Source: Candidatus Moranbacteria bacterium RIFCSPHIGHO2_01_FULL_55_24 (lineage in GTDB: Bacteria; Patescibacteria; Paceibacteria; Moranbacterales; UBA1568). Taken from it: DNA of 51,091 bases. Under the pieces are notes generated by a model. That model did no database searches and had not been told where the DNA came from. It worked only from the letters and a program-made list of their open reading frames with translations. This document shows, in pieces, positions 39,124 through 47,386 of the stretch. The stretch lies in assembly GCA_001786575.1 (NCBI GenBank), contig MFRW01000010.1:1-51091 (forward strand). Direction: 5' to 3'. The translations under genes were made by a program, and so were the position numbers. Every line of letters starts with the position of its first letter. Position 1 is the first letter of the stretch.

Positions 39124-39483
39124 ATGAAAAAAACACTCAAAGGATTTACCCTGATCGAACTCTTGATCGTCATCGCTATCATCGGTATTTTGGCGTCGAT
39201 CGTATTGGTCAGCTTGTCCAACGCGCGTACGAAGGCGCAGGTGGCATCATTCAAATCCGAGACATCCGGAGCGGTGGCTGGTCTGTTGCTTCAGTGCGAT
39301 TCAGCAAACATCGTTCTTCCTGCGGACACGACCACCACGAACTACGGAGCGATTACAGGTCAAAGCTGCGGACCTGCCGGAAGCGGCACGTTTACGGTCA
39401 CTGCATCGCCGGTGAATACGAGCATCGTATGTAATGCGACTATTACCAATACCGGTACCACATTCCTTGGTGCAGGATGCTAG
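39124..39483 (+). CDS. Type IV pilin, major-type (second copy)
   Basis: This 119-residue prepilin is a tandem paralogue of the previous gene. The leader and N-terminal helix (GFTLIELLIVIAIIGILASIVLVSLSNARTKAQ) are conserved at protein and DNA level, while the C-terminal domain differs. Cysteines again number four (LQCD, QSCGPA, IVCNA, GAGC). The SD GAGGAGGTAA lies just upstream. A terminator follows at 39505. Confidence 0.95.
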   Translation: MKKTLKGFTLIELLIVIAIIGILASIVLVSLSNARTKAQVASFKSETSGAVAGLLLQCDSANIVLPADTTTTNYGAITGQSCGPAGSGTFTVTASPVNTSIVCNATITNTGTTFLGAGC

Positions 39484-39504
39484 CAAATCCTCATAAGGGA
39501 TGCA

Positions 39505-39534
39505 GAAAAACCTTCTCGAGAGAGGAGGTTTTTT
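39505..39534 (+). terminator. Terminator after the pilin pair
   Basis: AACCTTCTC-GAGA-GAGGAGGTT (one G-U), a GNRA loop, then TTTTTT. It separates the pilins from pilD. Confidence 0.92.
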
Positions 39535-39556
39535 GTTGTTTCGGAAGAGTACAAGG

Positions 39557-39562
39557 TATAAT
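39557..39562 (+). promoter_or_regulatory. -10 element TATAAT of pilD (leaderless arrangement)
   Basis: TATAAT is followed by six bases and the ATG at 39569, so transcription should start on the A of the start codon. Confidence 0.75.
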
Positions 39563-39568
39563 AGCGCT

Positions 39569-40363
39569 ATGGAACATACGATTCTTTTTTTCATATTCGG
39601 GCTCCTCATCGGGAGTTTTTTGAATGTCGTGATCTGCCGCATGGCGGAGGGGGAAACGCTTATGGGCCGTTCCGTCTGCCGCAGCTGCCGGAAGCAGATC
39701 GCCTGGTATGACAATATCCCGGTGTTCTCGTATCTTGTCTTGGGCGGGAGGTGCCGGCAGTGCGAAGAGAGGATCTCCTGGCAGTATCCGACAGTCGAGC
39801 TTCTGACCGGCATCCTTTACGGGCTGGTCGGCATGTTCTTTTTTTCGCCGACCCCGTTCGGGATCTTGGAAGCTCTCTGGCTCCTCGTCCTGGTTTCTCT
39901 TTTCATTTCGATCGCTTTTTACGATCTCCGGAACATGGAGATCCCGGTCACGCTTCTCTTTCTCGGGATCGCGGTAGCGCTCATCTATCTCTCGGCCACC
40001 TTTTTCCTTTTTGAGCGCGCATGGCCGTTCTGGACGACCGCACTCGGAACAGGACTTATGGGTGCGGCTATTGTGGGAGGATTCTTCTTTCTTCTGGTGT
40101 TCCTGTCGCATGAGAAGTGGATGGGCTGGGGAGATGTGTGGCTCGGGGTGCTCGCAGGGCTCGCTGTGGGCTGGCAGCTCGCTTTCTTCCTCCTCACGCT
40201 CTCGTTCGCGCTCGGGGCTGCGGTCGGTATCGGATTGCTCGCTCTTCGCAAGAAAAGCATGCAGGCGCAGCTGCCGTTCGCTCCGTTCCTCGTGAGCGGG
40301 ACGCTCGTGACGCTTTTCTTGGAACGGACCGCAAGCTGGCTGACCCGATTCTTTTTGTGGTGA
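39569..40363 (+). CDS. pilD: Prepilin peptidase PilD
   Basis: This 264-residue integral membrane aspartic protease cleaves and methylates prepilins. FIFGLLIGSFLNVVICRMAEGE is the family N-terminus. Two CxxC pairs (CRSCRKQIAWYDNIPVFSYLVLGGRCRQC) form the zinc domain. Catalytic aspartates are in IAFYDLRNMEIP and in MGWGDVWLGVLAG. About seven more helices follow. An upstream ATG at 39500 overlaps the pilin terminator and is not used. Confidence 0.94.
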   Translation: MEHTILFFIFGLLIGSFLNVVICRMAEGETLMGRSVCRSCRKQIAWYDNIPVFSYLVLGGRCRQCEERISWQYPTVELLTGILYGLVGMFFFSPTPFGILEALWLLVLVSLFISIAFYDLRNMEIPVTLLFLGIAVALIYLSATFFLFERAWPFWTTALGTGLMGAAIVGGFFFLLVFLSHEKWMGWGDVWLGVLAGLAVGWQLAFFLLTLSFALGAAVGIGLLALRKKSMQAQLPFAPFLVSGTLVTLFLERTASWLTRFFLW

Positions 40364-40390
40364 TTCTCTGATACAATAGGGTTATTCCGT

Positions 40391-40897
40391 ATGCGAAAAA
40401 CCCATACAAAAACCCTTCCCGGATACACGCTGCTCGAGATAATGATCATCATCATTATCATCGGCGTAGCTTCCGGAATCCTCCTGACCGGTCTCGGCAC
40501 CGGCCAAGCGGAGCGCGAAGTGGAAGCAGCCTCGCGCGAATTGGTCGGGGCTCTTCGGGAGGCCCAGGGCTATGCCCTTACCGGCCGGCAGATAGTTGCC
40601 AACACGGACCCGTGCCGCTTCCAGGTGTCTTGGGGCGGCGGGACCTACTCGCTCACGTACTGGTACAAGGACAGTTCGGGCGTCTGCAACCAGAGCTCGG
40701 CTATCGGTACCTATACCCTGAAACGCGGCGTGGCGTTCAGCAATACGAGCGCTTTCTACTTCACGCTCCCGCATGCCGGAGTCTCCTTCGGCGGTGCAAG
40801 CGCGGGCGCTATCGTAAGCAAAGCCGGTATCACGCGGACTGCCTGCACCTATGCCGACGGGAGGATTCAGGATGTTTCCGGAGGCAGTTGTCCATAA
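40391..40897 (+). CDS. Minor pilin / pseudopilin (GspH/FimT type)
   Basis: This 168-residue prepilin-like protein has leader MRKTHTKTLPG and a mature N-terminus YTLLEIMIIIIIIGVASGILLTGLG. The residue after the cleavage site is Tyr, where the usual one is Phe, but E5 is kept. The globular part has QAEREVEAASRELVGALREAQGYALTG, the segment typical of GspH/FimT minor pilins, and four cysteines. A -10 box TACAAT lies 13 nt upstream, so it may begin its own transcript. Confidence 0.85.
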   Translation: MRKTHTKTLPGYTLLEIMIIIIIIGVASGILLTGLGTGQAEREVEAASRELVGALREAQGYALTGRQIVANTDPCRFQVSWGGGTYSLTYWYKDSSGVCNQSSAIGTYTLKRGVAFSNTSAFYFTLPHAGVSFGGASAGAIVSKAGITRTACTYADGRIQDVSGGSCP

Positions 40898-40907
40898 GGA
40901 AAGAGAT

Positions 40908-41468
40908 ATGGCAACGAAAAAACGGACATTGCGAGGATTTTCATTAGGCGAGGTGATGCTCTCCGCCTTTGTGTTGTCTGTGGGACTGCTTGCTGTGACG
41001 GCTCTGATCGCGAGCAGTATGCGTCATTCCATGGAGAACCGCGATGCTATCATCGCTTCCGAACTTGCCCAGGAGGGAGTCGAACTCATCCGAAATATCC
41101 GCGATAATGATTTTGCTGCAGGAAACGACGGATTCAGCACCGGATTTTCTACCTCCAGACGCCACTGCCACATGAGCTATAACAGCTCTTCGATGACGTG
41201 CACGGCAACCCAGGGCGGGTCGAGCAGATACTACCTACAGCTTTCCGGCGGCCACTACTCGCATGCGAGTTCCACTCAACGGTTCTCTCGCTATATCTAC
41301 ATCGACTACGACAATGGCCAGAAGACAGCCGAAGTGAAAAGCTTCGTTTACTGGAACTGGACGAGCAGCTCGATGCCTTCGTATGTCCCGCGCACTGGAA
41401 ATACGGCCAACTGCACTCTGGTGAACAAATGCGTCTATACCGAAGCGTTCCTAACGAGCTGGCGCTAG
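40908..41468 (+). CDS. Minor pilin / pseudopilin (PilV/GspI type)
   Basis: This 186-residue protein has MATKKRTLRG before GFSLGEVMLSAFVLSVGLLAVTALIASSM, a class III signal with E5. The segment EGVELIRNIRDNDFAAGNDGF is characteristic of minor pilins of the PilV/GspI group. The start codon at 40908 is chosen because the prepilin leader begins there; an upstream in-frame ATG lies inside the previous gene. Four Cys are scattered. Confidence 0.82.
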   Translation: MATKKRTLRGFSLGEVMLSAFVLSVGLLAVTALIASSMRHSMENRDAIIASELAQEGVELIRNIRDNDFAAGNDGFSTGFSTSRRHCHMSYNSSSMTCTATQGGSSRYYLQLSGGHYSHASSTQRFSRYIYIDYDNGQKTAEVKSFVYWNWTSSSMPSYVPRTGNTANCTLVNKCVYTEAFLTSWR

Positions 41469-41472
41469 AACT

Positions 41473-42021
41473 ATGATCAGAAAGAATCCAAAACTGAAAG
41501 GCTTCACGCTCATCGAGATCATGGTCGCGATGTTCGCCTTTACGCTCATCATCACGGCTTCGTCGCAGATCTTCACGCGGGCGTTTGCCGGCTACCGCAA
41601 TACCAAGTACATCCAGCGGGATATCGAGAACGCCCAGTTTATCCTAAACAGCATCGCGAAGGAACTGCGGACCAGCTCTATCGTGAATCCGGCTTCCGGG
41701 GGGCCGACGACGGTGACCTCGGTGAAGTTCTATGATCATTCGCAGGGAATCTGCTTCAATTACCGCATTACCGGAGGCAATCTGGAAGTAGCCAAAGCCA
41801 ACTCGACCGGAGTATCCGACTGCCGGTCGCTTTCGCTCGGAGGCTACTCGGTGGTGAGTACCGGCACCGTGACAGGAGACTTCTATGTGAGACCGAGCGA
41901 CGACTCGCCGCTGGTGGTCGGAAAGATTACGATTGCGCTCCAAGTCCGGGAGGGATCGGCGCATACGGCAACGATCCAGACGACAGCCTCGCTCCGCGAC
42001 TATGGCAACGTAGGTCTCTAA
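41473..42021 (+). CDS. Minor pilin / pseudopilin (PilW/GspJ type)
   Basis: This 182-residue protein has a class III signal MIRKNPKLKG-FTLIEIMVAMFAFTLIITASSQIFTRAF with E5. The segment IENAQFILNSIAKELRTSSIV is the typical GspJ/PilW helix. It closes the pseudopilin set, 4 nt after the previous gene. The operon ends at a terminator that overlaps the ligA promoter. Confidence 0.85.
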   Translation: MIRKNPKLKGFTLIEIMVAMFAFTLIITASSQIFTRAFAGYRNTKYIQRDIENAQFILNSIAKELRTSSIVNPASGGPTTVTSVKFYDHSQGICFNYRITGGNLEVAKANSTGVSDCRSLSLGGYSVVSTGTVTGDFYVRPSDDSPLVVGKITIALQVREGSAHTATIQTTASLRDYGNVGL

Positions 42022-42041
42022 AAAGAAAGACGAAAAGGTGC

Positions 42042-42069
42042 TATAATAAGCCTTGTAGAAGGCTTTTTT
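42042..42069 (+). promoter_or_regulatory. ligA promoter with an overlapping terminator hairpin
   Basis: TATAAT (42042-42047) is followed directly by AAGCCTT-GTAG-AAGGCTT and four T (42048-42069). The predicted start falls inside the 5' arm of the hairpin, so only transcripts from upstream can form the full terminator. Confidence 0.7.
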
Positions 42070-42077
42070 AATGTTCT

Positions 42078-44159
42078 ATGCCAGACCTCACTCCCACTGC
42101 TGCCCGAGAACGCATGAAGCGCCTCTCCCGAGAGATCGATGAGCATCGGAAGCGCTACCATGTCCATGATGCCCCGACTCTTTCCGACGAAGCTTACGAC
42201 TCGCTCATACGGGAACTGGAACGTCTGGAACGGGCGTATCCGGAGTTCCGTCTGCCGGACAGCCCGACGTTGCGGATCGGCGGCGAGCCTATCGCCGCTT
42301 TCAAGAAAGTCGCTCACGCCCATCCGCAGTGGTCGTTCGATGACGTTTTCGATGCTTCCGAATTCGAGGCATGGGATAAGCGCATCAGAAGGATGCTCGA
42401 GAAGCAGGGTATCGACGAAGTTCCGGAATATGCCTGCGAACTGAAAATCGACGGTCTTAAGATCATCCTGACATATGAGGACGGGCTTTTCGTACGCGGT
42501 GCGACCCGGGGAGACGGGACGATCGGAGAAGATGTGACCGAGAACCTGCGGACGATCCGCTCCATCCCGCTCCGGCTCGAGAGAGCGGTCAGCGGCGCCG
42601 TCATCGGCGAAGCCTGGCTGTCAGAAAAGGAATTTGATCGGATCAATAAGGAGCGAGCCGCTTCTGGCGAGCCGCTCTTCGCCAATCCGCGCAATGCCGC
42701 AGCCGGGTCGATCCGCCAGCTCGATTCCAAGGTGACCGCGCGCCGGCGCCTGGATGCTTTCGTTTATGATATCGATGTCCTGTCGGATGAGCAGGGCAAG
42801 AGTCTGGTACTGGAGAGCCAGACGGAAGAGCTCGATCTTCTCGGGCGCTTGGGTTTCCGGGTGAATCCCGAACATAGGCTCTGCAAGACTCCTCAAGAAG
42901 TGGAAGCGTATTATGCGGAATGGAGCAAGAAGCGGCATGAGCTGCCGTACGGGCTCGACGGCATCGTCATCAAAGTGAATCAGATCGCGCTCCAAGAAGC
43001 GCTCGGCTATACCGGCAGGGCGCCGCGTTTCGGAGTAGCGTACAAGTTTCCCGCCGAGCAGGCTACGACGGTAGTAGAGGATATCCAGGTACAGATCGGC
43101 CGCACGGGAGCGCTCACCCCGGTCGCCCATCTCCGGCCGGTGCGCATCGCCGGCTCGACGGTAAGCCGCGCGACGCTTCATAATTTCGATGAGATCGAGC
43201 GGCTGGATGTACGGATAGGTGATACGGTCGTAGTTCAGAAAGCCGGGGATATCATTCCCGAGATCGTGTCGGTCATCGAGAACCTGCGTTCCGGCAAGGA
43301 AAAAAGAGTCGTCCCGCCGGAAACGTGTCCGATCTGCGGCAGTCCGGTGCGGCGCGAAGAGCTCGGGAGCGCGGAGGAGAAGAGTGCTGCTCTCTACTGC
43401 ACTAATCCGAACTGTTTCGCAATCGAGCGGGAGCATGTCATCCATGCGGTATCGAAAAAAGGATTCGATATCCCGGGCCTCGGAGAGAAGATCGTAGAGC
43501 AGCTCATCAACGAGGGACTGATCCATGACAGCGCGGATATCTTCTCCCTGACGGCGGGAGACCTGGAGCCGCTCGAACGCTTCGCCGAGAAATCGGCCGA
43601 GAAGCTCGCGGAAGCGATAGCGAAGAAAAAGCGCGTGCCGGCGAAGAAATTCCTCTTCGCGCTCGGCATCCGCCATGTGGGAGAAGAGACGGCAGAGCTT
43701 CTGGTCCGGGAATTCCCGCGGCCGAAGCACGAGACCCCGAACGCCTTCGGCGCGCTGGTCCGCTCTCTCGGATACGAAGAAATCGTCGCGTTGCGGGGAA
43801 TCGGGGATGTGGTAGCGGCGAGTCTGGCAGCCTGGTTCGATGATCCGAAGAATGAAGACTTGCTCCGCCGGCTGACAGAGAGCGGAGTGCGGATAGAGTA
43901 CGGGAAGGCTCCTGTCGCGGGAGGGATATTCCAAGGCAAGACATTCGTCCTCACCGGAGAGCTCTCTTCCTTTACAAGAGAAGAGGCCAAAGATATGATA
44001 AAGAAAAATGGCGGCTCCGTAGCCTCGTCAGTAAGCCAAAAGACGAGCTTTGTCTTGGCTGGCGAGAATCCTGGGAGCAAGTTCGACAAAGCCCGGGAAT
44101 TGGGCATCGCAATCCTCTCGGAGGAGGATTTTAAGAACATGCTTGAAAAAAGAAAGTAG
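42078..44159 (+). CDS. ligA: NAD-dependent DNA ligase LigA
   Basis: This 693-residue replicative ligase seals nicks with NAD+. Domain order is complete: domain Ia (residues 1-70), adenylation domain with K123 in ELKIDGLK, OB fold, zinc finger (CPICGSPV...CTNPNCF), HhH repeats (FALGIRHVGEETAELLV, GIGDVVAASLAAWF) and a C-terminal BRCT domain (FQGKTFVLTGELSSFTREEAKDMI). Length is normal. Its leader is about 20 nt without SD. gatC begins 7 nt after the stop, so ligA-gatCA is probably one operon. Confidence 0.97.
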   Translation: MPDLTPTAARERMKRLSREIDEHRKRYHVHDAPTLSDEAYDSLIRELERLERAYPEFRLPDSPTLRIGGEPIAAFKKVAHAHPQWSFDDVFDASEFEAWDKRIRRMLEKQGIDEVPEYACELKIDGLKIILTYEDGLFVRGATRGDGTIGEDVTENLRTIRSIPLRLERAVSGAVIGEAWLSEKEFDRINKERAASGEPLFANPRNAAAGSIRQLDSKVTARRRLDAFVYDIDVLSDEQGKSLVLESQTEELDLLGRLGFRVNPEHRLCKTPQEVEAYYAEWSKKRHELPYGLDGIVIKVNQIALQEALGYTGRAPRFGVAYKFPAEQATTVVEDIQVQIGRTGALTPVAHLRPVRIAGSTVSRATLHNFDEIERLDVRIGDTVVVQKAGDIIPEIVSVIENLRSGKEKRVVPPETCPICGSPVRREELGSAEEKSAALYCTNPNCFAIEREHVIHAVSKKGFDIPGLGEKIVEQLINEGLIHDSADIFSLTAGDLEPLERFAEKSAEKLAEAIAKKKRVPAKKFLFALGIRHVGEETAELLVREFPRPKHETPNAFGALVRSLGYEEIVALRGIGDVVAASLAAWFDDPKNEDLLRRLTESGVRIEYGKAPVAGGIFQGKTFVLTGELSSFTREEAKDMIKKNGGSVASSVSQKTSFVLAGENPGSKFDKARELGIAILSEEDFKNMLEKRK

Positions 44160-44166
44160 GAATATT

Positions 44167-44460
44167 ATGCTCACACGCGAGGAAGTGAAACACATCGCTC
44201 ATCTGGCGCGCATCGGCCTTGAGGAAGAGGAAATAGAGAAGTATCAGAAAGACCTCTCGAGCGTTCTGGATTTTTTCGAGGCGCTCAAGGCGGTGGATAC
44301 CGATGCTGTCGAAGGTATCGGACACATCACCGGCCGGATAGCCAAAGCGCGGAGCGATGCCGAGACAGGCGCCTCCCTGGAGGAACGCGAACGCATTCTT
44401 AAGAATATTCCGGAAAAGAAGGGCGGATCGGTCATGGTCCGTTCGATACTCAACGTATGA
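44167..44460 (+). CDS. gatC: Asp/Glu-tRNA amidotransferase subunit GatC
   Basis: This 97-residue protein bridges and stabilises GatA and GatB in the amidotransferase that converts Glu-tRNA-Gln and Asp-tRNA-Asn. The family pattern is clear: LTREEVKHIAHLARIGLEEEEIEKYQKDLSSVLDFFEAL near the N-terminus. I use ATG 44167; the longer frame from 44050 lies in ligA. It overlaps gatA by 4 nt (ATGA). gatB is not in the window. Confidence 0.95.
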   Translation: MLTREEVKHIAHLARIGLEEEEIEKYQKDLSSVLDFFEALKAVDTDAVEGIGHITGRIAKARSDAETGASLEERERILKNIPEKKGGSVMVRSILNV

Positions 44461-45893
44461 TCCGGGAACTCCACGAACAACTGAAGAGCGGTGCCATCAC
44501 TTCTGTCGGCCTGACGGAAGAGTATCTGAAACGCATCGAAGAGCATGACGGAGATATCCAGGCTTTCCTCTCCGTGACGCGCGAGGAGGCTTTGGCCGCC
44601 GCCAAAGCGGTGGATGAGAAGATCGCGCGCGGCGAGGAAATCGACCTTCTGGAAGGTATCCCGGGAGCTCTCAAAGACAACATCTCTCTGGCCGGAGTGC
44701 GTACCACTGCTGGTTCGCTTATTTTGGACAATTACATCGCTCCCTATGATGCGACGGTAGTAGAGAAGCTTCGGAACCGGGGAGCGGTGATCCTCGGCAA
44801 AACGAACATGGATGAATTCGCCATGGGCTCTTCTACGGAATCGAGCGCGTACCAGAAGACGAAGAATCCGAAAGATCTTTCCCGTGTCCCAGGCGGGTCA
44901 TCCGGGGGATCTGCCGCCGCGGTGGCAGGGGGTATGGCCGTCTGGTCTCTCGGTTCCGATACCGGAGGCTCTATCCGTCAGCCGGCAGCCTTCTGCGGCA
45001 TCGTCGGTCTCAAGCCGACCTATGGGCGCGTCTCACGCTCGGGACTCATCGCGATGGCATCGAGCCTGGATCAGATCGGGCCTTTCGGAAATAGCGTCGA
45101 AGATGTCGCTATCGTCTTTTCGCGCATCGCCGGGCACGACCGCTTGGATGCCACGACCGCCGAAGCGGCCCCGGACAAGCCTTTCGAAAACTATCTTTCC
45201 GGCGGCATCAAGGGCTTGCGGATCGGCATTCCCAAAGAATATTTCTCGGCGGATCTCGATCCGGGCATAAAGAAACTCGCCGAAGAGGCTTTGGAGAAAT
45301 TCCGGACGCTCGGGGCCGAAACCGTAGAGATTTCTCTTCCGCAGAGCGCATCCGCGCTTCCGGTGTATTACATCATCATGCCGGCGGAAGTCAGCTCGAA
45401 TCTCGCGCGCTTCGACGGCATCCGTTACGGGATGCGCGTGAATGATGCCAAAGAGCGGGAAGCGGGGAACAGTACGCTTCTCGAGACCTATCTCGATACC
45501 CGGGGCTACGGCTTCGGTACCGAAGTGAAGCGCCGCATCATGCTCGGGACCTATACGCTCTCGGCCGGATATTACGATACCTACTACGGAAAGGCCCAGA
45601 AAGTGCGCGCGCTCATCAAGGCTGATTTTGAAAAGGCGTTCGAGAGTGTCGACCTCATCTTTTCTCCGACGACTTCCGAAACCGCATTCCCGCTCGGTGC
45701 CAAATCCGCTGATCCGATCAAGATGTATCTCTCGGATATCTTCACTGTACCTGCGAATCTCGCCGGCGTGCCGGCCATTTCTTTCCCGATCGGCGAAGAA
45801 AGCGGTCTTCCGGTAGGCGGGCAGCTCATGGGGAAGTGGTTCGATGAAGAAACGCTCCTTCGCGCGGCCCACGCGTTCGAGACGAGCGCATAA
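44457..45893 (+). CDS. gatA: Asp/Glu-tRNA amidotransferase subunit GatA
   Basis: This 478-residue amidase-signature enzyme releases ammonia from glutamine for tRNA-dependent amidation. The Ser-cisSer-Lys triad is visible: K73 (PGALKDNIS), S148 in GGSSGGSAAAVAGG and S172 in DTGGSIRQPAAFCG. Length is normal. It overlaps gatC by 4 nt, and the presence of GatCA implies that Gln- or Asn-tRNA is made by the indirect route. Confidence 0.97.
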   Translation: MIRELHEQLKSGAITSVGLTEEYLKRIEEHDGDIQAFLSVTREEALAAAKAVDEKIARGEEIDLLEGIPGALKDNISLAGVRTTAGSLILDNYIAPYDATVVEKLRNRGAVILGKTNMDEFAMGSSTESSAYQKTKNPKDLSRVPGGSSGGSAAAVAGGMAVWSLGSDTGGSIRQPAAFCGIVGLKPTYGRVSRSGLIAMASSLDQIGPFGNSVEDVAIVFSRIAGHDRLDATTAEAAPDKPFENYLSGGIKGLRIGIPKEYFSADLDPGIKKLAEEALEKFRTLGAETVEISLPQSASALPVYYIIMPAEVSSNLARFDGIRYGMRVNDAKEREAGNSTLLETYLDTRGYGFGTEVKRRIMLGTYTLSAGYYDTYYGKAQKVRALIKADFEKAFESVDLIFSPTTSETAFPLGAKSADPIKMYLSDIFTVPANLAGVPAISFPIGEESGLPVGGQLMGKWFDEETLLRAAHAFETSA

Positions 45894-45907
45894 AGAACAC
45901 AAACACT

Positions 45908-46441
45908 ATGGAGGTAGATCTCGGAATACTCGCAAGCAGACTCTTCTCAAGCATCGATGCGTTTCTCAACGACTCGCTTCTGTTCGCCTTTATCAAGTTC
46001 TTCCTTTTCGTCTACTGCGCGGTTCTTCTGGTGGATATCATTCTCTTGTTTCTCATGCGGGATGTCGCCGCGGATCTGAAGATGACTCTTCTCGGGGCGG
46101 AGCGGCCGCTCGTGAAGCGGAGCAAGGTGATCCGCCGCTGGGAAGCGATCCTCTCGAGATTGGAAAGCGGCAGCGAGTCGCAATACAAGGCGGCAGTGCT
46201 CGAAGCGGATGCCTTCGCGGACGAAATGCTCCGCAGTATGGGCTACAAAGGGGTCAATATGCGCGAGCGCCTGGACCAAGCCAAAGTATCTCAGCTGGAG
46301 TCCAAAGACAGCCTGGAGGCGGCTCATGCTGTCCGGAACCGCGTTATAAACGAAGAGAGCTTTACGCTTACCAAAGAGGAAACAGAGGCTTGTTTGAGCC
46401 AATATAGACGGTTTTTTGATGAAATCGAGCTTTTTTCATAG
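45908..46441 (+). CDS. Hypothetical membrane-anchored protein
   Basis: I do not recognise this 177-residue protein. One long hydrophobic segment (LLFAFIKFFLFVYCAVLLVDIILLFL, residues 24-49) is followed by a charged helical domain (RRWEAILSRLESGSESQYKAAVLEADAFADEMLRSMGYKGVNMRERLDQAK). Members of this kind are common in CPR genomes, but I know no function. It follows gatA by 14 nt and precedes the secE promoter. Confidence 0.68.
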   Translation: MEVDLGILASRLFSSIDAFLNDSLLFAFIKFFLFVYCAVLLVDIILLFLMRDVAADLKMTLLGAERPLVKRSKVIRRWEAILSRLESGSESQYKAAVLEADAFADEMLRSMGYKGVNMRERLDQAKVSQLESKDSLEAAHAVRNRVINEESFTLTKEETEACLSQYRRFFDEIELFS

Positions 46442-46457
46442 CTGGCGCGCATTTCAA

Positions 46458-46486
46458 TTGACATTCCTTCTGCTTTCTGTTACTCT
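46458..46486 (+). promoter_or_regulatory. Promoter of the secE-nusG-rplKA unit
   Basis: TTGACA (46458-46463), a 17-bp spacer and TACTCT (46481-46486). Predicted start near 46493, just before a terminator hairpin. Confidence 0.7.
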
Positions 46487-46495
46487 ACAGACACC

Positions 46496-46518
46496 AAAAA
46501 GCCCTCGGGGCTTTTTTT
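46496..46518 (+). terminator. Terminator-like hairpin at +4 of secE transcript
   Basis: AAAAAGCCC-TCG-GGGCTTTTTTT: a short stem and seven T. It can end transcripts from gatA, or act as an attenuator of the secE operon. Confidence 0.75.
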
Positions 46519-46569
46519 AAGACCTTTGATTTTTCAAAAATCTAAGCGTAAAAACTGGCAGCTTCTTCT

Positions 46570-46758
46570 ATGAATAAGATTGTTGAGTTTCTCACAGAAG
46601 CCAAGGCGGAACTGCTCCGGGTGAATTGGCCGAAGCGGCAGGAGATTGTCCGCTATACGATGCTGGTAATCATCATCAGTCTCGTAGTAGCGATTTTTCT
46701 CGGTTCCCTCGACTATCTGTTCAGTTACCTTGTCGAAAATTTCCTTTTGACCCGATAA
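46570..46758 (+). CDS. secE: Preprotein translocase subunit SecE
   Basis: This 62-residue minimal SecE has the amphipathic N-terminal helix FLTEAKAELLRVNWPKRQEIVRYTMLVI and a single membrane helix (LVIIISLVVAIFLGSLDYLFSYL). SecE holds SecY in the translocon. Its place just before nusG is the standard arrangement. Confidence 0.95.
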   Translation: MNKIVEFLTEAKAELLRVNWPKRQEIVRYTMLVIIISLVVAIFLGSLDYLFSYLVENFLLTR

Positions 46759-46782
46759 TTTTACCGCATTAACGCTTTTTCT

Positions 46783-47328
46783 ATGGCAAAGCAGACCCAA
46801 CACCACGGACGAGCCTGGTACGTGCTCCATACGTACTCCGGATACGAGGACAATGTCGCTCGCAATCTGAAGCAGCGTATCGAATCCATGGATATGCAGG
46901 ATCTCATCTTCGATGTCCTCGTACCGAAAGAGAAGAAGATCAAGATCAAGGCCGGCAAGCGCGTCGTCGTCGAGGAGCGCATCTACCCCGGCTATGTGCT
47001 GGTGGATATGATCGTGACGGATGCTTCCTGGTACGTGGTGCGGAATACCCCTAACGTGACGGGCTTCATCGGCCTCGGTACGACTCCGACTCCGATCGAC
47101 TCGGCCGAGATCGAAGGCCTGAAGAAACGCATGGGTGTCGCGGAACCGAAATACAAAATCGATGTCCGTGTGGGCGACAATGTGAAGATCGCAGACGGCC
47201 CGTTCAAGGATTTCGACGGCAAGATCCAGGAAATCGACGAAGAGAAAGGCAAGATCAAGGTACTCGTGTCTATTTTCGGACGCGAGACGCCTGTGGAACT
47301 GGACTTCCTCCAGGTACGGAAAGTGTAG
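46783..47328 (+). CDS. nusG: Transcription antitermination factor NusG
   Basis: This 181-residue protein has the NGN domain (ARNLKQRIESMDMQDLIFDVLVPKEKKIKIK, WYVVRNTPNVTGFIG) and a C-terminal KOW domain (VGDNVKIADGPFKDFDGKIQEIDEEKGKIKVLVSIFGRETPVELDFLQVRKV). It binds RNA polymerase and couples it to the ribosome or Rho. It lies 24 nt after secE. Confidence 0.97.
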   Translation: MAKQTQHHGRAWYVLHTYSGYEDNVARNLKQRIESMDMQDLIFDVLVPKEKKIKIKAGKRVVVEERIYPGYVLVDMIVTDASWYVVRNTPNVTGFIGLGTTPTPIDSAEIEGLKKRMGVAEPKYKIDVRVGDNVKIADGPFKDFDGKIQEIDEEKGKIKVLVSIFGRETPVELDFLQVRKV

Positions 47329-47335
47329 TAATCTA

Positions 47336-47386
47336 TTTTAAACCAAAGCGAGATATCCGAAGCTTCTTATCCCGCTCGAGACAATT
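47336..47386 (+). promoter_or_regulatory. Leader of rplK with possible L1-binding hairpin
   Basis: The nusG-rplK gap can form CGAGATA/TATC-CCGC-TCG, a helix with a bulge of CCGC. L1 represses the L11-L1 operon in many bacteria by binding such a leader. This is a weak structural guess. Confidence 0.3.

Noticed and set aside
42621..43934. A 437-codon open frame antisense to ligA
   Set aside because: LigA is complete on the plus strand; the reverse frame has low-complexity, Arg-rich composition.
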